Position numbers and translations under genes: made by a program. Under the pieces are notes generated by a model, which was not told where the DNA came from, ran no database searches, and worked only from the letters and a program-made list of their open reading frames with translations. Shown one piece after another: positions 11,569-23,538 of a stretch of 64,000 nucleotides of DNA. Each line of letters starts with the position of its first letter. Within the stretch, counting starts at the first letter, position 1. The DNA comes from Lepus europaeus. Taxonomy: Eukaryota; Chordata; Mammalia; Lagomorpha; Leporidae. The stretch spans positions 44,920,002 to 44,984,001 of the forward strand of contig NC_084831.1 in NCBI RefSeq assembly GCF_033115175.1, given 5' to 3'.

Positions 11569-11725
11569 CCGTCCCTGGTGCCCTCAGCTGCAGGCAGAGG
11601 CGAAAGATGGTGGTGGGAACCAGCAGTGGCATCCAGCGGGTGATGCCTGGGAGGGCCCTCGTGCGCGGGGGACAGGATGCCTGGAGCAAGCCCATTATGG
11701 GGAGTGACGGTGCCAGGATACACAC
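11569..11725 (-). CDS. GLIS1: GLIS1 exon: His/Ser/Pro-rich tail (GVYPGTVTPHNGL...EGTRDG)
   Basis: This 157 bp exon starts after one base of a Gly codon and ends after two bases of another. Its acceptor TTTCCTGCAG ends at 11726 and its donor GTAGGT starts at 11568. The product begins VYPGTVTPHNGLAPGILSPA and continues with a His/Ser cluster (GSHHHLSPLP) and EGTRD. The Ser-Pro pairs and the His run are typical of the low-complexity, probably disordered GLIS1 C-terminal half. Reading straight past the donor would hit TAG immediately, so splicing is required. Confidence 0.95.
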
Positions 11726-14700
11726 CTGCAGGAAACCAAGCATACGGCACTGGGCCTTAGCCACTCCCTAGAGATGCCCGTGGCTGGCCCAGGAGCTGTG
11801 TGTGCCTGCTTAGGGAGAGAAAGACAAGAAGGAAAACAAGCCAGGTTGCATTAACAGACGTTTAGGGGCCCAAACAAGGGAGGTGATGGCCCCATTCTGA
11901 TTGGTGCAGGCCCGGGTAAAGGGCGATGCCTGTGGCTGGGACCAACCCTGAAGCAGACGTGGACTGGCACGGGGTGGCCAGGCTCCTTATGTGTGTAGTG
12001 AGTGGGAGAACTGTGTGGGGCAGCTGCCTCGATCTCTATGGAGATGTTCCAGGTGAAAACAAGGCTTGCTCTGGACAGCGCCAGAGGCAGATAGGACCCT
12101 GAAATGGAGACATGCAGAAACCAGCCTAGGGCTCGGTGGCAGTGCTGTTGCCTTTACACAGAATGAACCCCCCATCCTCAGAGGTATGCAAGCAGAGCCT
12201 GGGGAGCCTCTGTGAAGTTCCCATAGAGAGGGTCACTGCAGAGCTGGGGGGCAGACCGGCCTGGCACATCTCTGAGAAGGGCTGCCGCGGATGGTTGCAC
12301 AGGCTCAGGTGGTACACGTACAAGGCTCCAACTGAGGAGAGGAGTCAGCCACACGCATCCTGGCCTCAGATTGCCAACGTACCGAAGACACCTGCAGAGT
12401 GACATCCCCTTGCATCAGCTTTTCCAGGTTCAGACAGGTAGGTTAACCAGACAGCGGAGGACACGTGGTCAGAGGCAGATGGTGGTCCAGGGGCCCAGCA
12501 GAGGCTCTGGGAGTTTCTGAGGCTGATGATCCCCAGATGTTTTCACAAAGGAACTCCAATCGGGGAAAATGACCCCCGATTCTTAGAAGGACACAGCAAG
12601 GCTACAAGTTTTGAAGCTCGTAATTTTATCTGAACATAGGGGGCCCATTAGTAGGAACTGACATCATTTCTGCTAAGATCAATGCATCAGGTTGGTGCCC
12701 AGGGTGATTGTGGACCAGGGGCTATGCCCAGGGTGTGACCAGCCAGTGCTTCCCTGCGCCAGCAGTTACACTCTGAGTATCACTCTGGTCATTGTAGGTC
12801 CAGATCCAAGGCTTTTCATCATCCAACAAGAGCCAATATGCGGACACACCAGACTCCGCTCATGGATGGGGAGAAGAGAGAGACAGGAACAAGGACCTTG
12901 GACGAGCAGAAGTCCCATGGTGGGCAGCTCCCTGTCTCCCAAGTGGTAGGGACAAAAAGCCTGGGACTGCGGCGTGGAGCGTGGTCTGGGTATCCAGCTC
13001 AGGGCCTCAGCTCTGGTCGGGGCTTTGCAGCTGCCTGGCTGCTGGGGTGGGCTCTCACATGCTCTCCCGCTGCCCATTTCAGTCCTGGGCCTACAGCCTC
13101 GGGCATCTCCACTCCCAGGGGTAGTGCCACTCATCCCTCCATCTCTCGGTCACACTGTATGCTGGGGTGGGGCGGGGCAGGGGGCAGGGAGGCACCTGGA
13201 GGGGTGATGTGAGGGAGCCTGGCTCAGTACCACTCACCACTCTCCCCAGCACCTCCTCGTCTGCCATCTTGAACCAATTTGGAGGCATGACAGCTGGGAA
13301 GGCCTGGAATCCCGATAAATCCTGCCCTTCTCCCTCCGCTCACATCCTCACGGCTCGTCAGTCACGCTGGCCTGGGTCTGCTACACATAGGCCTGTGGGT
13401 AAACGCCTGAGGTGTCCCAGGAAGGCGGCAGCCGGCCCCTCCTACGCGACCAGCATACAGGAGCTCCCTACAGCCAGCCAGTGGCCATCTCTCCTCACTC
13501 TGCCCTCTCTGTTCCTGATTCTCCCAACCTGTCTCCTGCTTCTCTCGTGTCTGTAAAGCCCTGGGTGAACGGGCACATGGAGGGCGGCTGCGTGTGTGCA
13601 CGAGAGACTCTGAGCCCACGGACAGCACTGAGTGGTAATGATGGACTCACTGACATGAGCTACAGGCTTGGCCGGCCTCTCCCCGGGATGCCCCTCTTGG
13701 GGCTGTGAAGCAATGTCATCAATCATTGGCCACGAGTGCTTAACCTCCGGCCCTAACATCTGTTCCTAACCATACCGCAGGCGTCTGCTGCGTGGTCTGC
13801 AGAAGAGGCTGGCCGGCCCGGACCCCTGGGTTTGACTGCTCGGTTCTTCCCTCTCTGCTGCGCTGGAAGCCCCTCAAGGATAGGGAACCAGCACAGGGCC
13901 TGGCATACAGCAGGTGCTCAGTGTGGCACAGGAGCAAGCCGCTAGAGGGCATCAGGCTGGCTAAGAGCACAGTCAGCAGTCAAATGGTTTGGGTTCAAAT
14001 CCTGCTTGGGCTGCTTGTTGGTATGGGGGGAGCATGAACCTCAGGAGGCTGGTGTGAGGATCATGGGAGTTTCCGCACATGGCAATAGTCCCGAGAACAG
14101 CTCCTGGGACATGCTCTTGCATTTGTACTCCCAGCAGACCTGGGAGGGAAACTGAGTCAAAGCAAGGAAGACACTGCTTCCTGGCTGACACGGAGCAGGA
14201 GCAGCAGGTGCTGGCAGTCACAGTGTCAGCCCTGAGGCCCCGCAGACCTGTGGTGGTGCCTCAACGGACTTTTCCCGTCTGTAGCATGGACATCACAGCT
14301 GGGGACTGGACAAGATGCTGCTTTTGAAGTGACTGGCCAGGCACGTGTTCACGACATGATTGCTGCTGGCTTTGTCCCTCTCCCCAGGACAAACCCTGGG
14401 TGGGCACCTGGGGGAACAGGCTTCTAATTGGCTCTGCTGGTGACCCCTCTGGATGACCCTGCACTAAGCCCTGCTCCATCCCAGGCCTGAGTCCTCCCAA
14501 GGTATGGGTGATGGGGCTCACAGAATCTTTGCCCTGGGGGAGTCACGGCTCAGCAGCTGCAGCCCTCCTCCCTGCTGCATCGGGAAGCAGCCTCAGGGTC
14601 CTCCTCAACACTGGTCCCCATGCAGTCCCTGGGACACTGAGATGGCACTGGGGATACCCTCGCTCGGGCTGGGGCATCCCTACGGTGCCTTCCCAGCCCT

Positions 14701-15828
14701 GCTGCTTTAGAATTCTGACCCTGTGAGGCAGCCTGCAGCAGGGGGACCCCGTCCCTCCTCCAGGGCAGCCACCCTGAGGTGTCCCCGCCCTTGTCTGAGC
14801 ACAGAGCCCTGCAAAGAGGAACCCATGAGAAGGGGTTAAAAGCCTCTTCCCAGGGTTGTGTGGTGAGTGCTCTGACTTAGTTTAAATCTGCTGCTGCTTC
14901 AACATTGACAGGAAAGAATAAAACACTAGAAAACTTTTTTTTAAAAAATGCTGAAAATTGTTGGAGTAATTCAAGAAATCCCAGAGGGTGGCCAGAGCTT
15001 TCTGCTGGGACGCTGTGGTTTCTTTAGGGACAGTGGGGGGTGGAGCACAGGCGCTGTTCGCTGGAATCCAAGGCCAGGCTGCTCGGGTCTGGGTTGGAAT
15101 GCCTGCCCCGTGGCCACAGCTGCAGGAGGGTCAGGCAGAATGAGCCTGCAGGGTCGTGTCCTGGGCCACTCGGGCTTCGTGATGAACTGGAAGGAGCCCG
15201 TTTTCTCCCAAGGCAGAAGTCGTGCTGGGGATTAAGTGAGTTTCATGTGGAGGCCAGGGCTACATGGGCACATGCAGGTGCCCAGGGCAGCTTGGGCCAC
15301 GAGGAAGGGCCCAGAGTAAACCCTGGGAGTGGCATCTCTCTCTACCAGGTGTCCACGTCTCCCCTGCCCAGCTCTGCACGTGAGCCACGCTGGCCCTGCC
15401 CTGGAAGAGCTCACAGTGTGGTGGGAGAGACAGACAGGAAACAGGGAGACTCCCTGCAGGAGGGGATGAGGAGGCAGGGTCAGAAGGAAGGGCAGGAGCC
15501 CCCTTAGGGAAGGGAGAGAAAGGCGGGGGCAGGGTCCTGAGAACCAAAGGGAGCCGAGTGTTTGGGGGACCACAGCCAGTGAGGCCCCAGGAAGCCCGTG
15601 GGGCCCTGGGGCAAGGCAGCGAGGAGCGTGAAGGAATGGCTGACTCACGACAGGAGCCGCAGGGAGATGATGGAGAAGCAGGGAGCTGGCAGCAGAGAGG
15701 CAGCCACATCCAGAGGAGTGGGTGTCCCACCCCGAGTGCCCATGGCACCTCACTGCTGTCCCAGGGGGAAGGCTGGCAGAAGGGGCCCTCCCAGGCTGTG
15801 CCCCGGCCCTGCCTCCCCACACACATAC
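11726..15828 (-). other. GLIS1: GLIS1 intron
   Basis: A 4103 bp intron. It holds a MIR copy (13960-14100), a gene-free AT-rich patch at 12540-12680, an A/T tract at 14930-14947 and otherwise unique GC-rich DNA. Long minus-strand frames at 15232-16066 are read-through of the neighbouring exon, not a separate gene. Confidence 0.85.
13960..14100 (+). mobile_element. MIR
   Basis: TAAGAGCACAG near the start, followed by TGGGTTCAAATCCTGC, matches the tRNA-derived head of MIR, including its B box. Confidence 0.65.
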
Positions 15829-15961
15829 CTGGAAGCAGCTCCTGGCCCAGGGCACGGCCACCCTTCCCATCACCGGTGGTCAGCTGTGTGGACGCCTGGA
15901 GCTGCTGCAGGGCCAGGCACTCAGCCAGGACATCGGCCTCGGCATCAGGGCCCACGTGCAG
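15829..15961 (-). CDS. GLIS1: GLIS1 exon after the zinc fingers (LHVGPDAEADV...ELLPG)
   Basis: This 133 bp exon starts in phase 0 and ends in phase 1. Its acceptor TACTCCCCAG ends at 15962 and its donor GTATGT starts at 15828. It encodes LHVGPDAEADVLAECLALQ, then QLQASTQLTTGDGKGGRALGQELLP and the first base of a Gly codon. The segment just after finger 5 combines an acidic Leu-rich stretch with a Gly-rich patch. No catalytic motif is expected; in GLIS1 this region links the DNA-binding domain to the transactivation tail. Identification rests on the match to the GLIS1 tail in order, and on the phase fit with both neighbouring exons. Confidence 0.95.
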
Positions 15962-16300
15962 CTGGGGAGTAAGCAGAGGAAGGGGGGTGCTGGCGTGAGA
16001 CCACCTGTCTGTCAGTGCAGGGGACAGGACAGGACAGGAAGGGACGGTGATTCCAGGGCAGGACACTTCTCACCGTGCCTGCACGTCCTCCTCTGTGAAA
16101 TGGGGCTGCTGGGTACGCTGTGAAGATCATGTTAGCCTGGATCATCTGAGAGGCAGACAGATGCCAGGATGAGAGTCACGTGCAAGGATTTTCACGGAGG
16201 AAGTGCTGTGTGTGATGACAGGGGCACAGCCAGGAAGGGACCCAGGATAGGAGGGAGGGAGGAGAGGCAGATGGAATCTTCCTGGATGGGAGCCAGAGAT

Positions 16301-16315
16301 GGGGGGGGGGGGGGG
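16301..16315 (+). repeat. G15 homopolymer
   Basis: Fifteen G in a row on the plus strand, within a purine-rich stretch. The GLIS1 transcript carries C15 here, while the template strand could form a quadruplex. It is also a plausible sequencing-length error site. Confidence 0.9.
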
Positions 16316-16544
16316 CGTGTGACTCTCAGGATCTTGCACACTCAGGCACTGGCTGGGAGCAGCACAAATGCCAAGACTCGGAAGAAAGTGCATGACTGGG
16401 ACCCCCAGGAGGAAGCTGGGGGCCCACGAGGTGCACTCCATGGCTGTACCAGGGAGAGCTGATGGGGAAGGGAGTGAGACACAGCAGGCAGGCAGCAAGT
16501 GTCTGTCTCTCCCCCCTACTCCCCCCCTGCTCCATCCTCCTTCC

Positions 16545-16690
16545 TCTGTGGTGCGAAGAGCAGTGGAAACTGTCCAGGAAAAACTGGGTCCAAACCCACT
16601 CCACCTCTTACTCCCTGTGTGACACTGAACAAGTGACTAAACCTCTCTGGGTCTCACCATCCTGCCCCAGGCTGCTGGGAAGTAACAAGA
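16545..16690 (+). mobile_element. MIR
   Basis: CTGGGTCCAAACCCACTCCACC...TTACTCCCTGTGTGACAC...ACCTCTCTGGGTCTCACCATC follows the MIR consensus order. Confidence 0.7.
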
Positions 16691-17189
16691 TCAGGATGCA
16701 AAGTCACTTTGTGCAGTGGTGTGGGCGGGGCTGGCTGGAGGCCAGCTGGCTGAGCCACACGTGGTGGCACGTGGACTCGAGGTCATTTGGCTCAGGGCAA
16801 GCCTGGGCTGGGATGTGCTCAGGAACCTGAATGGTTGTCTGGCCAACAACTCTGGGCCATTCCCAATGACAGTCACCATAGACGGTCACCCCAGAAGGAG
16901 GGATGGCACCCTCAGGGTGCTGGGCGGTGAGGGTGCAGGCGCTGGATGGGAAAGGCCCTTTCTCCCAGGGATATCCCGCTGCTCGACAACCCCAGCCAGA
17001 AGCCCCGGAGCCTTGATGCCCCAGATGCTCATGGTACCCAGGACAGGAGAGACTCAGGGACAGTGAGGGCCCCGTCCTCCGCCACCCAGCAGCTGAGAGT
17101 GAGCCTCGAGGGTTACTCCACTCTGCTTGCGGAGGGCCAGGCCCTGGGCGCGGAGAAGGCATGGCCAGCCTTGCTGAGGCGCTCAGCTC

Positions 17190-17450
17190 CCTGACCCAGC
17201 AGCTGTTTTCCATGTAAATTAAGTTTCTGGCAAGAGAGGGCCAAGGCATGTTCTTGCAGACCACGATGTCGATCGGATTAGGAGCAGCAGGAGAGGAGAA
17301 TTAAGGAAGAAAAGCATTTCTAATTCTCTCTGAAACGCAGCGGGGCTGCCAAGGACTTGTCATAATACAGGGTCGCTTTACCCAGAGAGACACATCAGCC
17401 CGCCGGCTCCTAATGGACGCTTAGTGTTGGGAAGTTTGCAGATCCGCGGC
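17190..17450. promoter_or_regulatory. Candidate conserved non-coding element
   Basis: About 250 bp, repeat-free. It contains ATGTAAATTAAGTTTC, TCGATCGGATTAGG (a GGATTA bicoid/OTX-type core), GAGAATTAAGG, TTTCTAATTCTC and CTCCTAATGGACGC. It has several CpGs and an AT-rich spine, unlike the flanks. This looks like a developmental enhancer; inferred from composition only. Confidence 0.45.
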
Positions 17451-17639
17451 CTCCAGTCCCCAGGGGCTCTGTGTGCGCCAAGCACAGGGCCTGGGAAAAC
17501 CAGGGCAGGATTCTGGTCCTCGGGCACAGGTTTGCTGGCTCAGGACACAAGCCTTCCTGGCGTGGAGCCCCAGCCTACCGAAGCTGGGCCACTCCTTGTC
17601 CCCACTCCGGCCCCTCAACCTGACAGCGGTGGGAAAAGC

Positions 17640-17795
17640 TCAGGCCCTGGAGACAGCTGGGCCTGGGATGGATCCCTGGCTCTGTCACCCTGGGCTGCAT
17701 GACTCTCGGAGCCTGTTTCCAGATATCTAAAATGGGAGTAAAAATCATGCCCGCTTCTTGGGTTACAGTACGTGAAGCACCAGGCACAGCGTCTG
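17640..17795 (+). mobile_element. MIR
   Basis: TGGATCCCTGGCTCTGTCACC, then TCTAAAATGGGAGTAAAAAT and GCACCAGGCACAG follow the MIR layout from core to 3' end. Confidence 0.7.
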
Positions 17796-19472
17796 AGCCG
17801 TGGAGGCGCTGGGACCAGTGCTCAGCCTCCCTTCTCAGGGTGGCGTGCAGGTGGCACTGCCACAGTGAGCTCACTGCGCAGGCTGAGACCACGTCCCTTC
17901 TATGCTCCATGGCATCCAGTGGCACTCCACTGCGTAGAGAAAGTCTCAAGCCGCTGCCCTCTCCCCATCACCTTTGCCACCCGTGTCTGCTCACTCCCAG
18001 CACCCATCTCTGCCTGCCCCAGCTCACGGACTAAAGCAGCCTGCAGGCCTTGCTGTTTCACCCTCGCTGGACCACAGTGCAGGGAACGGTGGCTGCTACA
18101 CAAGGTGCTCCACAGATCTTGCTGAGCAACGACTGAGCTCCTGCCCTCTGTCGCTCTTGTGTCCTGCTCATGTCCTCCCAGTCCCTGGTGCTTCTCTTCA
18201 CCCCTTGCCCTCCCCGGCATCCAGGCACCCCCACTCCCATGGCCCTCTGGAACCTGCATCAACCCCATGCAGCAGGCTCTGCCCCAAGTTGTGATCCACC
18301 TGAGGCCTGGGTCCCTGAGCAGCTCACCCAGTCCTCATCTCAAACGGAAGCCTCTGCTCTCCCCTGCAAACCCGCTTCCCTCTCAGGTTCTCTGTCTTGA
18401 GAGGATGGAAAGGTACCACTGTCCTTCCTGTTCCCTGAAGCCTGGCCCTGGGGCTCCCGCTGCTCCCCCTCCCAGCCCAGCCCAGCCCCTCCTGTCGGCT
18501 CCTACTCTGCCCCAAGCTAGTCGCCACCATCTCTCTGGGTCTGCAGAAGCAGCTTCCCTGCCTCAGATTTCCAGCCAATGTCCCAAGCCTTTCTCCCCAA
18601 GGCCTCAGAGCCGGGTCTCCAGGTGCCATGACCATCCCCTGCTCCTAACTCCTCCAGGGCACCCGCTGTCCATCAGACATACTCAGCCTCTGTGGCAGCT
18701 ACCCCTCTTCCTCCCTGTGCTGCCCGGCTGGAGACAGGTGAGTGCCTGCTGGTCCTGCACACACCCTGGGCTTCAGACTCCAGTCCTCACTCAATGCCGG
18801 GCTCTCTCTGGGGCGCACAGTTTACCTGCACTGCCCTGCCCAGTGCTATGAAGACACACACCCTTCCTGTTCTGAGTTTTTGAGTCTCTGGTCAGCACGG
18901 CTGTAAACCCGTTACAGCAAGTCTACTCCCCAACCTGATGGTGAGGAACAAGAAGCAGGAAGGTGCCAGCCAGGGTTTCCAGCATGCACACCCCTCACGC
19001 CTGGGGCCATTTCTCCCATAGACCCTCCTGCTCCTACCTAGATGGGCTCCAGCCCCCTCACGCGTGCCCCTGACGACTCCTGCACCCCACTATCATCATC
19101 GATGTTGTAACACAGAATCATCACTTCCCGTCTGCCTCACCCACCAGGCATTGAAAGCGGGAATCACCTTTTCCCTTTCATAGCCTTAGTGCCCAGCACA
19201 GGGCTGGACATCAGATGTTTATGACGGAAGTTGTGGTAAGCAGGCAGGCGGATGGAGAGCGGAGCTGCTTGGGGCCAGTGGGTAAGGAAGGAAGGGCTGT
19301 GGGTCAGACACACTTGGGGCCTGGTGGGAGGCAGATGCATGGGTGGACGGACAGGTGGATGGCGGTATTCCCAGTGTGTGGACAGGGAGCAAGGGCTCCT
19401 GATGTGACAGGACAGGCGGCCGGGAGGCACGGGGTCATCTGTGGAAAGGGCCTGGCACAGAGGCTGTCTTAC

Positions 19473-19583
19473 CTTCTCACGCACCTGTTGTTCTTTGGCC
19501 GAGTGCGCCTTCACGTGCTTGCGGAGGGAGCTGGGGTCTGTGTAGCGCTTGGAGCAGCCAGGGATCTGGCAGGCATACGGCTT
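19473..19583 (-). CDS. GLIS1: GLIS1 exon: zinc finger 5
   Basis: This 111 bp exon (37 codons, phase 0 at both ends) has acceptor GATGTTACAG ending at 19584 and donor GTAAGA starting at 19472. It reads [19 protein letters not shown] and continues through [18 protein letters not shown]. Ligands by exon residue are Cys5, Cys10, His23 and His27, so it carries the whole fifth finger; the preceding exon's LDT joins KPY to form the linker. The finger is followed by a charged, probably helical segment ([10 protein letters not shown]). The human protein as I recall it has two lysines near the end where this sequence has Glu-Lys, a possible lineage substitution outside the zinc ligands. A one-exon fifth finger fits GLIS gene structure. 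Confidence 0.97.
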
Positions 19584-20977
19584 CTGTAACATCAGAGGGC
19601 ACAGGTGGGGATGTGAGGAGCCCCTCTCAGGGCCAAGGTCCCCTGTGTCACCTGACACGGGCAGGATGATAGGTAAGGGTAGGCTGCAGGCCACAGGGGT
19701 AGGCAAGGGGGTGGGGGGCAGGGCCTGTGTCTCCACTCCACCAGCATGCTAGGACTTTGAGTTTCACTTTTGTCCTCTGAAAACCGGGGCTGACTGAGTT
19801 CTAAGGGTTCTTGCAGCTCCGGTGTTGATCTGAGGAAAGTGTCCCCATTGTGTCCCATAGCTGCGACGTAGCAGCGAGAGCACAAGGGGTAAAGTGAGCC
19901 AGGCACCTTGCAGAGAGGTGGAGGAGGAAGTGGAGGAAGAGGGAAGAGAGCGGTAAGAGGGGTACAACCCAGGGCAGGGAGTGCGATCAGCAGGGCCAGC
20001 CTTGGGGGATGGGCTGCACCTGGCATGTAGCCCCAGAGTCCCCAGACTGCTCTCTGGGTCACAAGAAACACAGCTCCTCCTCCCAACAACTGAGGGAGGC
20101 CACAAGGGAGCTGGCTCTCAGCACAGGCCTTGGGTACTGGGGGTAACGTCCCTGTGTGATGAGTGGGTGGTCCCTTCCCATGGGCTCCCAGTAACCACCC
20201 ACAACATATAAGGAAGACCCCAAATCCACCCCCCTGCCTCTGCTGGGTTCCTGCCCCCAGGCCTCTGTGCCCCCCGCCCCTGCAGGCAGATGGTCTTTGG
20301 AGCAGGCCATGCTCTGGCCTCCTACTCCCCTCAGGGGCTCCACGCTGCTCTCAGAACACCGGCCACCTCTCGGCACCGGAGGCCTTTGACATGAGCCTGC
20401 AAGCCTTCGCTCCTCTGCCTGCCCCTGCACCCAACCAGCCCCCCACTGGACTGTCTCCCCTCCCCCTCAGCCTGCACTGGCCACCCCATGCAGCTGCTGC
20501 ACATGTGCAGTGTCCCTCCACTGTCGGGCCTCGGGCCTCGTGGCTCCCACTGCTCCCAGTCTCTCTCAAGGGGCTTCCACAAGGCCCTGCCTGGGGCCTC
20601 CAGCTGCTTCTGGTGCTTGCAGTGGCTCTGCCCCCACAGAATCCTCTGTCCTCCTGGGGCTGCGGGGGACAGCAGAATGTTTGGAGGAAATGACACCTGC
20701 CAGAATAAGCACCAGGGACTGCTGGGCCAGCATGCACCTGCCCTCAATCCTGCAGGTAACAGTGCCCTAGAGGCCGCTCTGATCTCGGGCCCAGGGGCCT
20801 TGTGGGAAGGGGAAGCCGAGGAGACAATCATACCTGGGTGCTGCCGCAGAGGGTTTCCGGGTAAAGAAATGGAGGAGAGCAAAAAGAGAGAGACAGAGCA
20901 GTGAGAAGCCCCAAGGCTGACGGGAGGGGTGGACGGCCGCAGCGGACTGCCCGCCCTCCGCCCCCAACCCCACCCTG

Positions 20978-21019
20978 AAACACACACACACACACACACT
21001 CACACTCACACACACACAC
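20978..21019 (+). repeat. CA microsatellite
   Basis: (CA)n with a CTCACACTCA interruption in the middle, about 42 bp. TG runs on the transcribed strand. Confidence 0.9.
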
Positions 21020-22578
21020 AGCCTCTCTCTCCCAGGGCCCTGCCCTGGGGCCCACTGAGCTCTGTCCCCCTGGGAGGCTGATACCCATCGACAAGGATCT
21101 GTCAAAAAGCAAACAAACAGCTTGGTAGATGCAGGCACACTGGGGGAACAGGGCAGCGAACCCCATCTCTGTGTTTGTCTTTCCAGGGCCTGACGCGTGC
21201 AGAACATTCCTTGGGCCCAGCTCCCCCCGGGCGCCCTCAGGAAACCCTGTGGCTGTCCCAAGCCAGCAGCCAAACCTCAGGCGCGAGTCCCCTCGAGGCT
21301 CCAAGCCCTCTTGTTAGTGACAAGGCTGCTCTGCCGAGTGCTGGGCGGATGGTCCACTGCGCCCCACGGAGCCACCCGGGTCTCTGTGGCTCATTCACCT
21401 GGTGGTCCCTGGGCACGGGCACTTTGCCAGCACTGGCCATCCACAATCACGCTGATGCCCGCTCTTGCCCCACAAGGATCAGCCTCGCAGATCCCCGCAA
21501 ATGAAAAATCAAGGCTCATCTTTTGCCCAAGATGTCATAGTGAATATACCTGCAGGACGCCCCATCTCCTCTGTGACCGTTATCGGTCCAGGGAGCGGGC
21601 AATGGCGAGATGGCTACTTCCCCAACCTGCCGGTGGGGAGACAGCACCAGAGCATGACAACAGCCTAACTTGGACCCCCACGGGAGTCTGTGTCCCCAGG
21701 CCTGGGGCAGAGCAGGACTCAGGTGTGCTTGGGCAGCGAGGGACAAGGACGGGCAAAGCAAGGCTGAGCAGACGGTGACTATGCGGCCCCCAACCTGGTA
21801 GCTTGGTGGTGCTCGCTTTCCTGAAGGAACCGAGGCTTGCAGAGAGAGGCAGCTTTCCTCAGACCTCCAGGAGCAGAGCAGGGCCAGTTTCAGAACCCAG
21901 CCCACTCCTCTCTACTTCCCTTGCTCTCATTCCCTGTTGCCAGGAAGCTGGAGACATAGCTGGGTCCTCTCTGGAAAACTAGGCCCCCATGGGGCCTTGG
22001 GGAATTTGTGCAGGGAGTGTGGGTGCCAGTGGGTACAGGCTTGGCTGCTGCACCTCCCAGGCTTCCCGGGCCCTCTTGGGGAGACGAAGGCCTGGGATCA
22101 GCCTGCGGGCTCATTCTGTGCCTGCCTTGACCGTCACATGCCAGGGGAGGGCCAGAGGCCTGTTGCTTTGGGGTTGGGTCCAGGAAATAGTGGGGAGGCA
22201 AGGACGAGGGGGTGAGTCAGGGTAGATGACCTGAGAGCCCAGGGAGACATCTCCCAGGTCCCCAGCGGGGAGAAGGCGGGGTTGGGGGGGACTGGTGCTG
22301 GCAGTGCTGCCCTGGGGCCTGTGAGAGACACAGCCAAGGGTGCTGGGGCCAGAAGCATGGCTCTCAGGGCCCTGGCCAAGGGCCATAAGGGCTGAGAAAG
22401 CAACGGAGGGGTAGCCCACGGCCTGTTAGAACCCACTCCTCACCTCACACCCCAGTATGTCCTGGGACGGCGAAGCCTGGTGTGGGTAGGAGTCTGATTC
22501 AGGCTGGGAGAACTCTGCCTTGTCCCCTGTGTTCAGCTTCATTGCCCCGGGGTGGCAGCTGAGTCAGCATTTCCAGCA

Positions 22579-22705
22579 AAGATCACTGGACTTGGGGTCA
22601 CACAAAGCTGGGTTTGCATCTCAACTCAGCCACATGCCTCACAGGCAGAGTGATCTAGTTTCTCTGTTTTTTAGTTTATAAAATGGGAACAATGGTCCCT
22701 ACACT
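22579..22705 (+). mobile_element. MIR
   Basis: GCTGGGTTTGCATCTCAACTC, CAGAGTGATCTAGTTTCTCTG and TTTATAAAATGGGAACAATGG follow the MIR head and core. Confidence 0.7.
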
Positions 22706-23538
22706 TTGGGCTGTCACCAGGTGTAAACTGGGGGTGGGGGTTTGTGGGTGACTCTGTGGGCACCTGCTCCAACCCCAGGAACACCAGTACCCTGTTATTT
22801 CCTGTGCATCCCTCCTGCCCCAAACCCTGCCCTTTTTCTGGGTCTCAGTTTTCCCAGCTGTAAGATAAGTGTCGGAGGCCTGCAGCTGGGACCTCTTTCA
22901 CAGCCTCCACTTACCCTGTACGTCTGCACACTGGACAGTCTGGGCTGCTGACCACTTGGGTCTCCCAGCCTCCCACCCCTAGCTTTCCCCAAACATCCGC
23001 AGGAGAAGCAGAGAGCAGGCCTGGGGCCCTGATGCGGACTCTGGCTGCAGACCCCAGTGTCCTGTTGTCCCTTCACCAAGGGCCTGTGAGACTGGAGCCA
23101 AGACCGGGCTGAGTCAGCTCTGCCATCATCCAGTGGTGCACTTGTGAGCAGGCACTGGCCTCCTGGAGCCCCTGACGGCAGAGTTGGCATGAGGCATATT
23201 GTTTTAGGGAGTGCTCTGTCAAACTCTGTGATCTTATGCACATGGGGAGGCTTGGCTATACCTGGGCCTACAGCTGCAGGCTACCCAGATCTGGCACAAA
23301 TGAGGGGAGAGAATAGAGACACGGGTGTCTGGAGGTCACTGTGGCAGCAGCCCAAAGTCTTAGGGGCTACCCACCTCGACTCCTTACCTACAGTTCTCAA
23401 CGGACAGAGGACTCGGGCCTGTCTCTGGAGGGGGTGACAGAGGCCTGCTCTGAGTGGGATGGTGCAGGAGAGCAGGCACACTCTCCCCATGGTGATACAC
23501 AGGATGCCAGTGCCCTGGCTGGTACCATGAGCCAAAAT

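Larger units (their letters stand above)
15962..19472 (-). other. GLIS1: GLIS1 intron
   Basis: A 3511 bp intron. It contains a G15 homopolymer (16301-16315), two MIR copies (16545-16690 and 17640-17795), a candidate conserved element (17190-17450) and an L2-like 3' end (19140-19215). No coding exon is recognised. Confidence 0.85.

Noticed and set aside
15260-16066. 268-codon minus-strand frame over a GLIS1 exon
   Set aside because: It is in a different or extended reading of the exon region; the real coding part is only 15829-15961 with flanking splice sites.
20900-22420. Overlapping frames on both strands suggesting an antisense gene
   Set aside because: Mutually overlapping, include a CA microsatellite, no domain, no matching splice sites.
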